Below are positions 49,128 through 59,939 of a stretch of 64,000 nucleotides of DNA, one piece after another. Position 1 is the stretch's first letter; each line of letters opens with the position of its first letter. Origin of the DNA: Akanthomyces muscarius (Eukaryota > Ascomycota > Sordariomycetes > Hypocreales > Cordycipitaceae); the NCBI RefSeq assembly GCF_028009165.1, contig NC_079245.1, positions 1,364,001 to 1,428,000 of the forward strand. Direction: 5' to 3'. The notes under the pieces were generated by a model. That model had not been told where the DNA came from and made no database searches. It saw only the letters and a list, made by a program, of their open reading frames with translations. The translations under genes and the position numbers were made by a program.

Positions 49128-49557
49128 TCTTCACAGCGTTCTTGTGGCTCATGTGAAGCTCCGGAAGTGGTCGCGTTGCGGGATGGAAGTGGCAGTACTT
49201 CATACGGCCCCAGTTAAGTTTTAAAGTGTTGGTCGCGGTGCACGCGTCCGACAGACAGTACGTGTAAGTCAAGTGAGCAGTGGCTCAGTGGGCGAGCTAA
49301 TTTATTAAAGCAAGGCGTGGGAAAAGTTGAAAGTGAAATATTTTTATGCTCTATAAGTAGACATCACGACGTTCATGAATTATATCCGTCATGTATACCT
49401 CGCCAGTAAGCCCCTACGTGCACGCGACACCAACTAGAAACTGGTGGGTGAGGGTTTTGATATTCAATCAGCTGTTTCATTGAAAAGCATTATAACTACG
49501 ATACTATATTCCTTATACAAACACCATTCCGATCAAAACACCTCTCGCAATGCACAA
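49128..49557. promoter_or_regulatory. ORC5 promoter and MMS22 3' region
   Basis: 430 bases between the ORC5 start (49127, -) and the MMS22 stop (49558, -). It contains ACGCGT at 49242-49247, a perfect MluI cell-cycle-box core, and AT-rich 3' UTR sequence near 49330-49530. Confidence 0.45.
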
Positions 49558-52500
49558 TCAAAATATCATCGCTTCGGGCCATTCCCCAACCACGGAATGA
49601 TCCTCTTCATCCAGCTTTTTCTTCCAGCGCAGCCACTCTGTGAGCTGCGCTCTTGCGCCGTCAACGAGCGCGGCAGCATCCCATCTGGGTTGCAAGACAC
49701 CTTGCGAAGTGTCTCTGGCGCGTGGTTTCCCTGGCATCTCAATAGAAATGCGCCCGTCCAGCTCGTACCAATTACGATCAATATCTTGCTTGATATTGTC
49801 GGCGAAGCCTCTAACATCCCCATCTGCCATGCTTCGGTTTGGAGTACTTTCCGCGGGCACAGCGGCAAAAATCTCGCCAAATTGCATCTGAGGGCTCCAG
49901 AACCCTTCTTGTCCAAGTGCATCCCTGCTGGAGATGACGTATTGGCTAAGCTTCCGAATAAGCTCCGTAATGTCGCACCATGGCCCAGACGACACATCCT
50001 CATTCAATGAATATTCGTAAAGAGAAGGCCAAAGCAAGTTGAATACTGCAAAGATGCTCTGGAGAGCGTGAAGTCTTGCAGCTGTAATAAGCTCTTGCTC
50101 TGCAGCCCATCCCTCGACTTTATTCAATGTGGCTTGTACAACAGCCATAACTCCGGGAAGGTCTGCTTCACTCAAATTGTATGTCGTGGTAGATTGTTTG
50201 AGCCTGCTTCGGATCGCCCGCGCGTATAGGTCCAGGAGGGGGTAGGCCATTTCCTTCCAAGCAGTGGCTTCGATTACCGCAGGGATCATCTTTCCAATAA
50301 TAAATTGTGTGATCCCACGGTCCTGGCTCATTCCTTTGCGTAGCGTCTTTTTCTCTTCTTTGAGGCTGTCGGATATCAAAGCCATCTTGAAATTATTGAA
50401 CAAGAAGAAGAACACTTGTTGTACGACCTTCGTGTCGCCTTCGCGAAGACGCAAACCATACGACACCATGGCAGCAACTTGCAATTGAGGATCTTCTCTG
50501 GACGGGGAATAGTCCTTGCTGATTTGGTAGTAAAAGCTGTCAAGTGTGCAAATCTCGGAACCATGAGTTCGAATGAGAGAGATGATCCGTCGAGCAAACG
50601 CGACGTAGGCGACATGGGTCATAGGCTGCGAGGAGGTCGCCTTGAGATCTTCCTTCATTTGCTCCATGACAAGTTTCAGTGCCTTGGAATGCTCCGCAGT
50701 CAAGATCCGTTTCAGATTTGGGCCGGCATCACGTATCGAGCTTCGCATGGTCGATATCGCAAACTCAAACAGCGTGCCATTGGATTCGTATGTTGACGAG
50801 TTTGTGAGCCCAGTGTCGGTTGATGGGAGAAAGTATTCGCCCCGTTGACGCAGAACCTCGGCCAGTTGATTCTCATACTTTAAGTAGCCGCTGGGTCTTA
50901 CGAGCAGAAGCAGCCAGAGCTCACACAAGGTAAACTCTACATCCGCAAAGTCATCGAAGCCAGCCCTCAGCAGTGTGACGACCACTAACACGAGATACTG
51001 TCGATGGGTAAAGTCCAGCTTATGGATAGGGCCATCAAACAGTCCGTATTTCCCACGCTTGAAGAGATGATGCAGTCTGATTAGTCCGCCATTGATCAGT
51101 CCGGTCGCTAGTCGAATGGCTACGGTGACGCCTTGTTCTGCGCCCCCAAAGTTCTCAGGCGCTCCCAGGCCATGGTTTGACGGGCTGTTAGACAGGATGC
51201 ATCGTACCATAGAGAAATAATGTTTTGAAATTTCGTGATCCAACAGCAGAAGGGCATCATCTGCTTGAGCGCTGTTGAGAATTTGGCTTTCGCTCTGCTG
51301 ACTTTCTTCGTTTTCTTTGAATTCCGCAATGTAGCCCACGAACAAGTCAAGAGTAGATATGGCCGCTCGCAGCACGTTCCAATTCAGTTCAGGTGGGTAG
51401 ATACTGAACTGTTTGTAAACGTGTTGCAGCTGCAAGGTATTCAGACAAAAGGTTGCTGCTTCCAGATCGGCGGCATGCTTCATGACATCTAAAGACGCAG
51501 TGATGCTTGCATGGAGCACATCGCCGACGGCTCCCTTGTTCATCGAAACCATGGAACTAATCACGTCCATACTAATAGTGTGGCGGACTTCACTTGGCAA
51601 TGCCAGAAGTTGCTGTTGAATATCTGCGGCAGCAGAATCAAATTGTTGAATCATCTTTTGGAAAAAGTCTTTGCGCCAGAGGTGGAACGGTTTGAATGCT
51701 GTTGCAGCCTCGCCCTTTGCCACGATGAATCGAGAAAGTTGATTCCAGCAACGAATATTGATCAGACTTGCTTCTTTGTGCGAAGTCTCCGGCGCTACCA
51801 GTCGTTCAATGAGCGTGGGCGATGGCCGCAAGTCTGGCGGCGCAGCCCAAAATAGAGTTGCCAAAAGATCATGATGGTTTCGGAGAGCTGCCAGGTCCCG
51901 TTCGTGTACTGTTTGCTCCTTCAAATGCTGTCGGTTGTGATTGGGAATTGTTCGAGCAACGAGGTTGCGGATATCTTTGTTGGCACCAGCAGCGCGAAGC
52001 TTCTGAATGCTAAGAGCAAGAAGTTTGAGAAATACGTGGAAGCAGTTATCTCCTGTGTCGACTACGAGAGACGGCTGTCCAGCAAGGTGCTCTAAGAATT
52101 TTGGAGAAGCATTGGCTTCTTCATTGCGCAGATGCTCTAGATTCTGAGAGCCGAAAAAGTCAAAAATTGTGCCAACAACGCCTGCACTGCGTCGCCACCC
52201 CCACTGTTGTACGAGATAGTGGCATCTGCTTATCAGCGCCCGGCAGTAATTATTGAAACTGGGGGGTTGCCGTGTGTTTCTTCGATAGATTGTAAAGACT
52301 TGTCGGAGCAACTGCTGCACAATCGTCCATCCGTCGCTAGTTGCTTCGTGTCGCTTTCCAGGTATTAGTATTCCTGAAGAGTTAAATTCGCTCATCGGCA
52401 ATACAGCAAACATGGTTTCCCAGATTCGTTCATATCTCTGTGCATCGGGGATAGAGATTTGGTCGTTGTTTGCGGCGGTTTGCTTTAATAGGTCCCAGAA

Positions 52501-55500
52501 TGAGCCGCGCGGGATGTGGCTGGCTCCCAATATCTGCATCAGGAGTGCCCATGAGTGAATAACCGGTTGATCTGCCCGTAGCCCCTGCTCGCGGGCTCCA
52601 GACTCCTGAAGTCGCCTGTAGGATTCCTGCACACGGTCGATGCCAATCAGCAGCAGATTTGACACTGATTCTGCAGCCAAACTTCGCAGAAGATCTTCCA
52701 CGCGAAACTTTTCCGTCATGAGCGTATCATCATCGGTGCAGATCATGAGAGTCACCAGTAAAAGAATGAGCAAATTGTCATACACCCTTGTTGCTGTTTG
52801 GGAGGCTCTGTCTGACATTGACTCTCTTGTGACGAAACCAGACAGGCGACAATGAAAGTTACCCACCACATCCAACACTCTTTCAATGAATGGCTTGATA
52901 GCGGACTCGTCCGCAAAGGTCAATGCTGATGTTGCATACTTTGATATAAATCTTGATGCTTCAAGAACGGTGGACTCTTCAGGTATGCTTATTCCTCCTG
53001 GCTTCTCCAGCTCTTCCGCAACCAAATCAAGCACAATGCCCAATTCAGAGGATGTCTGGGAGTTCCAATCACTCCATCGACAAGAATAGGTACCAAATTG
53101 GAAGGTGACTCGCGGCCGCAAACTAAGCAACATCCGTCTCTTGGCGCACTTTTGACAATCCTCTATAACACCACTGCCAAGAAGTGTTGATTGGTGAAAG
53201 TATACTCCAGGGCTCAGCGGAAAGATCTCGAAATGGGTGGTATATTGTGTGCCGTAGGGGCCGAGCCCGGCAAGTTTGGCCTCTTCGTTACTAGTTTGCG
53301 GCTGCTCCGGCTCGAGGTTAATGGTGTACGAATTTGGTAGGGGATCCGCTGCGTGACTGAATTGTGGTGCATCCACATCGATGCGCACTGGTTTTCGTGC
53401 CTTTTTGGGTCGAATGCTGCGCTTTGGTTGTTTTTCCAACGGGATCTCTGTTTTAGCATCTCCCTGGTCACTTCTCGACTGATTTGCCGTGAAAAGCCTG
53501 TCGATGGTAGCTTCGGAGCGAGCGTCCGATGTGTCGACGGATGACTCCCGGTTGTTCTTGCGGTAAATCCTGTCCAGAAACTTCTTTCGTCGATGAAATA
53601 CGAGCGGTGCTACTTTTCCAAAGTCTTCCGCTTCCAACAGTGCTGGGCGTGAAGGCCGCAAAGTCTCTGCCGGGGATCTCGCACTTTGTCCTATAGATTG
53701 CGTAGATTCCAGGACGGGTGGTAAAGTTTCGTTGTTCTTGATGCTTGCCATGCTGGCAGGAGTCAAAACACTTGGCGGGTTTCCGGATGGCAAATAGCGA
53801 GCAGATCCCCCACTGCTGGTCTTCTTTACAAACTTTCGCGACTTGTTTGTTGGGATTTTGGTCTGGTTGTGCTTATTGCGTCCTGCCGTCGGTTGATTAC
53901 CAGCTCGCTCTGCGGAGGATTTTCGTAAGACTTGTTTCCGCTTCTCTTTTCTCGCTTCGGAAACCTCCCTCCTCTGTGGAATGGATCCGGACTTCCATTG
54001 ATTAAGCGAGACGGCGGCATCAACATGATCTACTCTCGACGCGAGGCGTATCATCTTTTTCGTAGGGCTGCTGCGCCCTTGGTTGACTCTTGTTCTCGCT
54101 GTCCGTGCTGCAATTCTGAGGAATCGAGGAGCATCTCGCTCAATGACATCAAGGACACTTAGCGGCTTAGGAGCCGGTCGCGAAGCAGGCCGTCCCCCAG
54201 ATGGTCGATCTGAATTTTGCCCGTGTGACCGCCAAGGCTTCGGTTGGCCACTTGAAGTGGACTTGGACGCATTAAGAGATGTCGTAATTTTTGTTTGCCT
54301 GTGTTTAGAGCTCGTGGGTCTCTTGGAAGTATTCCCGGTCTTGGGAGGTCGGCTTGCATCTCTGGAGGCGCGTCGCCGTCGTGATCCACTGAACATGCTA
54401 TCAATGGTGTCATGCTCTAGGACGGAACCTTCGTCGGAAAGGTCGTCATTCGGTTGCATTGGTGTTTCGTCTGGTATTAAGATAATTCGAGATTGGGTAA
54501 GGTGTGTGTCATCAGTCGTTGCGGGCCGTGTTGGAGAAGCATCGTCTTCGGATTCATCGAAGAACCATGTAGGGTCCGTGGACGTTGCTGCATTGCTTAT
54601 TGTCCTTGTTTGCGCCAAGCCGCGACGAGCCTCCTTCTCTAGTGTGCTATTCCGTTGTCGACCGTGAACAACTTTCTGCGCCTTATCCCTGCTTGCCTTT
54701 TGGTCCAAACGCAGCCAAGAGGCTGGTAGAACTCCTCTTATGCGCCTTCTGTAGTCGAGCTTTTCTTTGACAGGTTCGTCGAATATGTTGCCTTGACGTT
54801 CTTGCATTTCTTCTTCCTCATTCCCTTCATTCCCCTCATTCCCCTCATTGTCCGATGACGAGCTGTTATCTATCGTCAAAACAGTCTTGGTGGGGGGAAT
54901 ATCGACGGAACGTCGCACATTCATCTGGAGCCGTGGAATGGGTGGCAGCGGTCCAGCAGCTAAGCGATTACTGGTGGGAACGTAAGCAATTCTTCCACTG
55001 ATATCGACATCCATAGGGTCACTGTCGACAATATCGTGTCTTCTTCGCTTCCGGGCAGATGAGGCTAACATAGTATTGGGCCGTTTTGTGGAAGGTGAGA
55101 CCTTTCGCTGAGATTTGGAGAGTAGCTCATGGAGTGCAGGCAAGTCTTGATCAGGGACACTGGTATTATCCGTGTCATCTTGTGAGCTGCCGTGATTGCT
55201 AGACCGCCCATGACCGATCCAGGGCGATGTCTTGGGGGGTGAGGAAGACGGGAAGTTGAATATGCCAAGATCTCCACTTCCGTCCACGCCGTTGCCGCTC
55301 AGCAGTTGACTTGAGTGGTTTAGATCCGGAAGTGAGTTTCCCTGGCTATCATCCTGAAAGTCTCCGTCCTGGACATTTTCTTCTCGCACCGCCCTGGCAC
55401 GAGCAATAGCCACTTGAACAGGACGCATGCCGTGTTGACGAATAAGACTGCTATACTGGGCATTCTCAAGGAGATAGGGGTGTTCTTGGATCGGCTTACG

Positions 55501-56019
55501 CGGCCGTAGTGAACGGTCTAGCCGTACTGCTTCGCGCTGCAGGTCATGGGTGTTTTCAAGGTGACCCAAATCCTGGCTCGGTAAAGCAACGTCTTCGTCG
55601 AGGGCTTCGTTGAGGGTGTCATCGCGTGACAGATCCTCGAATGTCGTCGGCGCTCGGTTCGCTAATTCGATGTATATTCGAGAACCATTCTGCTTGCTTG
55701 AATTTCCGTCTAAGGCTTCTTGGGTATTGCTGGTTTCGCTGCCGTCTAAGAACATGCCGTCAAGATCGGGTAGCCCATCTACACTCTGCGCTGACGACAG
55801 AGGCGACGAGCTCAGGGAGCCATTCGGGCTGGGCACAGTGTGTGTGGCTTTGGATGCATCTTGCGAGCCGAGAAATTCCCATATGTCGTTCTCATTTGCC
55901 TCCAGTAATTGGCCTAAAGGCGCAGTTGTGGAATCGATGTTGGCTGCCAATTCTTGGCTGTCGAACCCATCTTCGTCTTCAGAGTCTGGTACTTCCCCCA
56001 GTAATTTCCAGTCTGCCAT
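49558..56019 (-). CDS. MMS22: MMS22/Mus7 family replication-fork repair protein
   Basis: A single open frame of 2153 residues. Mms22/Mus7 is the substrate-recruiting scaffold of the Rtt101-Mms1 (Cul4-like) ubiquitin ligase that protects stalled forks. The N-terminus MADWKLLGEVPDSEDEDG and the long acidic, S-rich first 850 residues are disordered. The conserved block starts near residue 925 with YGTQYTTHFEIFPLSPGVYF followed by HQSTLLGSGVIEDC. Later blocks include TVHERDLAALRNHHDLLATL and SHKEASLINIRCWNQLSRFI, and the C-terminal helical part (YVAFARRIISLIRTHGSEIC) continues to the end. A short EGN tandem lies at about residue 390-400. No intron is needed. It lies directly upstream of ORC5 on the same strand. 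Confidence 0.85.
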   Translation of the reverse strand: MADWKLLGEVPDSEDEDGFDSQELAANIDSTTAPLGQLLEANENDIWEFLGSQDASKATHTVPSPNGSLSSSPLSSAQSVDGLPDLDGMFLDGSETSNTQEALDGNSSKQNGSRIYIELANRAPTTFEDLSRDDTLNEALDEDVALPSQDLGHLENTHDLQREAVRLDRSLRPRKPIQEHPYLLENAQYSSLIRQHGMRPVQVAIARARAVREENVQDGDFQDDSQGNSLPDLNHSSQLLSGNGVDGSGDLGIFNFPSSSPPKTSPWIGHGRSSNHGSSQDDTDNTSVPDQDLPALHELLSKSQRKVSPSTKRPNTMLASSARKRRRHDIVDSDPMDVDISGRIAYVPTSNRLAAGPLPPIPRLQMNVRRSVDIPPTKTVLTIDNSSSSDNEGNEGNEGNEEEEMQERQGNIFDEPVKEKLDYRRRIRGVLPASWLRLDQKASRDKAQKVVHGRQRNSTLEKEARRGLAQTRTISNAATSTDPTWFFDESEDDASPTRPATTDDTHLTQSRIILIPDETPMQPNDDLSDEGSVLEHDTIDSMFSGSRRRRASRDASRPPKTGNTSKRPTSSKHRQTKITTSLNASKSTSSGQPKPWRSHGQNSDRPSGGRPASRPAPKPLSVLDVIERDAPRFLRIAARTARTRVNQGRSSPTKKMIRLASRVDHVDAAVSLNQWKSGSIPQRREVSEARKEKRKQVLRKSSAERAGNQPTAGRNKHNQTKIPTNKSRKFVKKTSSGGSARYLPSGNPPSVLTPASMASIKNNETLPPVLESTQSIGQSARSPAETLRPSRPALLEAEDFGKVAPLVFHRRKKFLDRIYRKNNRESSVDTSDARSEATIDRLFTANQSRSDQGDAKTEIPLEKQPKRSIRPKKARKPVRIDVDAPQFSHAADPLPNSYTINLEPEQPQTSNEEAKLAGLGPYGTQYTTHFEIFPLSPGVYFHQSTLLGSGVIEDCQKCAKRRMLLSLRPRVTFQFGTYSCRWSDWNSQTSSELGIVLDLVAEELEKPGGISIPEESTVLEASRFISKYATSALTFADESAIKPFIERVLDVVGNFHCRLSGFVTRESMSDRASQTATRVYDNLLILLLVTLMICTDDDTLMTEKFRVEDLLRSLAAESVSNLLLIGIDRVQESYRRLQESGAREQGLRADQPVIHSWALLMQILGASHIPRGSFWDLLKQTAANNDQISIPDAQRYERIWETMFAVLPMSEFNSSGILIPGKRHEATSDGWTIVQQLLRQVFTIYRRNTRQPPSFNNYCRALISRCHYLVQQWGWRRSAGVVGTIFDFFGSQNLEHLRNEEANASPKFLEHLAGQPSLVVDTGDNCFHVFLKLLALSIQKLRAAGANKDIRNLVARTIPNHNRQHLKEQTVHERDLAALRNHHDLLATLFWAAPPDLRPSPTLIERLVAPETSHKEASLINIRCWNQLSRFIVAKGEAATAFKPFHLWRKDFFQKMIQQFDSAAADIQQQLLALPSEVRHTISMDVISSMVSMNKGAVGDVLHASITASLDVMKHAADLEAATFCLNTLQLQHVYKQFSIYPPELNWNVLRAAISTLDLFVGYIAEFKENEESQQSESQILNSAQADDALLLLDHEISKHYFSMVRCILSNSPSNHGLGAPENFGGAEQGVTVAIRLATGLINGGLIRLHHLFKRGKYGLFDGPIHKLDFTHRQYLVLVVVTLLRAGFDDFADVEFTLCELWLLLLVRPSGYLKYENQLAEVLRQRGEYFLPSTDTGLTNSSTYESNGTLFEFAISTMRSSIRDAGPNLKRILTAEHSKALKLVMEQMKEDLKATSSQPMTHVAYVAFARRIISLIRTHGSEICTLDSFYYQISKDYSPSREDPQLQVAAMVSYGLRLREGDTKVVQQVFFFLFNNFKMALISDSLKEEKKTLRKGMSQDRGITQFIIGKMIPAVIEATAWKEMAYPLLDLYARAIRSRLKQSTTTYNLSEADLPGVMAVVQATLNKVEGWAAEQELITAARLHALQSIFAVFNLLWPSLYEYSLNEDVSSGPWCDITELIRKLSQYVISSRDALGQEGFWSPQMQFGEIFAAVPAESTPNRSMADGDVRGFADNIKQDIDRNWYELDGRISIEMPGKPRARDTSQGVLQPRWDAAALVDGARAQLTEWLRWKKKLDEEDHSVVGEWPEAMIF
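54813..54851. repeat. Nine-base tandem repeat encoding EGN units in MMS22
   Basis: Four near-identical 9-base units (on the + strand CATTCCCCT type) encode Glu-Gly-Asn repeats before an acidic run. In-frame length changes are tolerated by this design. Confidence 0.75.
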
Positions 56020-56409
56020 GGTTGATTATAGCCCGTCATCATAGATTATCGACAATCTAAGGCTGTTGTTTCGAGTGAGGGCATTTGCAATGCATCTCTC
56101 AGGTTGATATTGCCGCCACGATGTTTTGCGGTTTGGTCTTCGTCCCAAACAGACAGTAAATTTAGCGGGCCGTTACCGTGAAGACGCGCTGGGAAGTTGG
56201 GAGACGCGTCCCACGTATTCGGGGCCCATGCGTGCTGTAAAGTGGTCTATGCTGGTGGGGTTGGCGCGCTGTACTAGGTGCTAGTGCCCGAGGATCAGGC
56301 CCAGCACCCTTTTTGCCCGCCGTGCCACCCTAGACCTCTCACGACTCAATGCCATCCTCTCCATGGGCCAAGTTCTCACCTTGACAGTATTATCGAACTT
56401 GCATTTGAG
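56020..56409. promoter_or_regulatory. Divergent promoter region, MMS22 / small membrane protein gene
   Basis: 390 bases between start codons. ACGCGC at 56184-56189 and ACGCGT at 56204-56209 lie 165-190 bases upstream of the MMS22 ATG and could serve as MBF sites. Confidence 0.5.
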
Positions 56410-56727
56410 ATGGGCGGAGCTTTGGAAAGAGCCTTGCCGTTGGCGTTGACAGTCTTCTGCGGTGTTGCTGGTGGTGCGTCTCCTGCGACCGCGGTTCTTC
56501 CAATTCAAATCTGACTAATCTGGCTTCGTAGGATTTTACACATTCCAGCCCATGCTGGCGCCAAAAGAGCCACTGGAAAGCACACAAAACCCAGAGAAAC
56601 CCGTCAATTCAAGAGCGTAAGTTATTACTTGGCACGTGCATTTCATCCTCCCCTGCCCTAACAGATTTTGTCCAGGGATGATGCCAGAGCGACGGCACCA
56701 AAGGCAGGAGATGTGAAGCCTACGTGA
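56410..56727 (+). CDS. Small three-exon gene for a 65-residue single-pass membrane protein
   Basis: Exons 56410-56473, 56532-56616 and 56676-56727. Each junction has good borders (donors GTGCGT and GTAAGT; acceptors CGTAG and TCCAG; a CTGAC or CTAAC branch in each intron) and the phases fit, giving MGGALERALPLALTVFCGVA, then GFYTFQPMLAPKEP and a charged, A/P/T-rich tail ending in TGA at 56725-56727. One hydrophobic segment (residues 8-30) is followed by a polar C-terminus; this looks like a short accessory protein of a mitochondrial inner-membrane complex, but no specific family is recognised. It sits head-to-head with MMS22 and tail-to-tail with the Zn2Cys6 gene. The spliced frame is the main evidence; expression is unproven. 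Confidence 0.6.
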
Positions 56728-56909
56728 TGATGTTTTAAAACCACATATTAGTATCTCTACCATATAGGCTTCAAGAATTTGCGATGTATTACTATAATTT
56801 TGGACCACCATAACGCCTTAACAAGGTTTCGTGGGTATCGACCGTCTGTCCCGCGGCAAACTGCAGTGCACGCCATCCTCCCACGCCAGAGTAAATGAGA
56901 TTGGCTCGC

Positions 56910-59252
56910 TCAGATGAACGGTGCTTCCAGCCCGTAGAATAGCTTATCAAAATCGATAGTGTTGAGGTCCACTCGGCCTTCCAGCGCCTGCCATTGCTGA
57001 TCCATATATGACGCTTCCGGCTCAGGAACAAAGCCTTGGAATGGCATGTTTCGGCGCTGCTCCTCTCGCCCCGCAGAATCGGGTGTCATTGGCATTGTGA
57101 CGGGTAGCGCTGTGAACATTTTCAGGGCTGGGTGATTTGGCGTGTGTCGCTTCAAAACCTGAACAGACAAATCAAGAAGCTTTGCTCCGATAGGGGATTG
57201 ATCTTTGGCGTCATCCATAATGCGCCAAGCCTCAACGAGATGCGAGTCATTCGCAGGAGTCTCTTCCGTCTGTCTACCAATGCAGGCGTTGAGAACGAGC
57301 GCAATACTGGCGAGAAACACACTTCGAAGAATGACAACGGACCTCAGCCTTGTGCTGGAAAACGGAAGATCCTCGAGTTTCAGGTGCTTTTCGGTCTGGA
57401 TGATCATGCGAGCAGCTGCCATACAAGCTTCGTACGAGTATGAATATGATTGCTCAACAGAGCCCCTTGCGAGGAATGGCAAATGTAGCTTGCAGAGATG
57501 ACGATATATCAGTAAATTCAGCGTGTAGCGCTGGATCGTGATTTTCGGATCTCGCCGCGGATCCGACGGAGACAGTGTGTGCATATTTGTGCTATCCATG
57601 GAGAGGAAATCCGGCAGCTCTCGTAAATATACTCTGAATTTGTTGTCCATCTCCATGACAAATTTGTGATCAGCAGGCTGTGCCTGAAAAGCGTAGGCGC
57701 GGTCTTTGTCAAGCATGTTCTGGCACAGCTCTGCTAGACGAATGCGATAAATCAACGCAGATGCATCGGTTGGTTCTGTCAATGGCCGCCCGATAACAGG
57801 CTGACTATCAACAATATCAATATCATTGACATTAGAGGGCTTTCGTACCATCATATGGAATGGATGGATAGTAAACGATCCTTCCTGGGGAAAGGCAAAT
57901 TGTGTGACCATCCTACACAATGTTAGTAATTTATGGCAGGACGAGCATGTCTGCAAATGCACCATACCAGTCTGTGGCGACAAGAAACCACCATGTTCTT
58001 CTGGACATCTCAAGTCGAAGGCTGCCCATGTCGGCGACATCACGGTTACTCGGAGCATCGACACGGTGTAGCGATAGTTCTCGGGCCATGGAAATTGAGC
58101 GGGAATTGAGGCTCCTCGCACGGGGGGAAAGGCCTTCGATATTGCAAAAGACATAGAAGAGAATGACCATGCCGTGGATACACTCCAAAGAGGCGTGCCC
58201 GATACGTTGCGCATGGTCCATGACATCGAGCGCGGCTTTCACCCACCACAAAGCCTGAGCTCTGGCCTCCGCCACGGTCCCAAAGAGGAGTCGTGCATCG
58301 TCCTGCGGCGACCACGTATATGTCGCGGCGGCGCACATGCTGAGAAGCATTGTCATTAGACCAATGTCTAGTGTTGAGTTGCTGTCAACGCAGTCGTATA
58401 TCTGTTCAATGGTGGTCATCAATGTTGGTACATGCACAACATGATGGAAGTGATTCACATCGGATATGTACTTGTGCGCGATGATGCGGGCTTCGTCTCG
58501 GCGGGGCAGCCAGATACATCTCGTCACCTCTCCGGAACCAAACGAGGGCGCAGAAGGGTCGTTCTGTAGCACGTAGCTGCCTTGCTTCACTATGCGGCGC
58601 ACAGGACAAGTGCGGAAAGAGATTGGGTCACAAAGCGGTTCCTAGTTGGGACATACGCAAATCGTTAGTGTAATCCACAACGTATAAGCTTGTCTTAGGC
58701 AGTAATATTGAACATCTGCAGATGCAAGTTTCGGGCTAGAGAGATAGGGCCGCACCGCACACATACCAGCATGGGTTGACCTGTAAACGACCTTTCGAGC
58801 CACAGCGCGTCATCAGTTAACTTTTGAAGTTGCGGCGACATTGGCGACGCCACAGCGGAGGGCTGGTTCGGCGCGGGTGCTTCTGAATAAGCAGTGGGTT
58901 CTGGTTTATTCAACATGCCCTCTCTGTTCTGGGCAGCGATGAGCGCCTCAAGTTTCTCCAGGCGTGCCAGCAGCTCAGCGTTGGGGACATCTTTTGGTGC
59001 CGCTGACTGGCCCTCTTCGGCCATTCGCATGTTCGCATCATCGTGGTCGGGCGCGGCGACAGAACCGTTGGCACTAGAGCTAGCCGCGAGACTTGATCTT
59101 GGCGCCGACGCCTGCGCCGTTACAGGCCCATCATGCTCGCAGACGAGCCCACGGCAAGTACAATTAGAGCAGGGGAAGATGCGGCTGCACCGTAGCTTGC
59201 GCTGCCTACACAGCTTGCAGGAAATGGGCCGCTGTCTCGGCTGGCGCCCCAT
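56910..59252 (-). CDS. Zn2Cys6 fungal transcription factor
   Basis: Three exons on the minus strand: 59252-58767, 58641-57968 and 57912-56910, about 720 residues. The N-terminal zinc cluster is CKLCRQRKLRCSRIFPCSNC, then TCRGLVC: CX2CX6CX5CX2CX6C with one extra cysteine in the last loop. A coiled-coil segment, ELLARLEKLEALIAAQNRE (about 94-112), probably mediates dimerisation. The middle homology region (fungal-specific transcription factor domain) includes ARIIAHKYISDVNHFHHVVH, SRSISMARELSLHRVD, SRRTWWFLVATDW and, after the last intron, FTIHPFHMMVRKPSNVNDID. The target genes are unknown; the neighbouring transporter pseudogene could once have been a target, which is speculation. Intron 1 (58766-58642) is the longest at 125 nt. 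Confidence 0.88.
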
Positions 59253-59939
59253 GTTGCACTATGGATTCTCTCACTGCCACAATGGAAACAAAATTCGGTC
59301 AATACCTTTTTTTTCGCGCGGATTTGAGGATGTGTTCGAGGGAAAGGTGGGTGTGTTTGAGTGAACATCCGTGGGATCCGGAAAGTCCGCGGGTGGCCCC
59401 ACGGCGTCATTGACTCTTCCCAGGCGACCCACCAAGAAGCTGAATGTCGAGAGCGGTAATGGCTGAGGCCGAATCCTGTTGCATGGGTTGTACACGGCTG
59501 ATGGTAAACGCGATTTTACTCTGTGCAGATCCGTAAATCGACAGACATAAACCCTGGCAACTTTCCCTGGCGAGGAGAGCGACCTGGGAAAATCGCCGTA
59601 TATGGCTGAGTAGCGACCAGGCACGGCATAATCAGATGTGAAGATACAGCCCCCAAAATAACACAGCGTCGGGACCTATTCAGATGGAGCGCGCCACCAA
59701 CCCTGACAGCCCAGCTTGAATCCCGCTTACGAACAACTATATCACCCGTTTCTCGGCCAAATTACCATAACCGCACCCACTGGTCGATGGTTACGAGCCG
59801 GCCAAACGCAGTGATTTGTACAACGGCCTCGATCATTCGTATCGATGTCACAGCGAAGCCACCAAGTCCAACTGGGAATCCGAGCTTGCAATCGATTCTC
59901 TTATCTAGTCTCGCGCGAAAAAAGTTTTGGCTTTGCCCA
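59253..59939. other. Intergenic region upstream of the Zn2Cys6 gene
   Basis: About 690 bases with no recognisable gene; it holds the regulator's promoter (near 59253) and possibly the lost 5' half of the MFS pseudogene. Confidence 0.5.
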
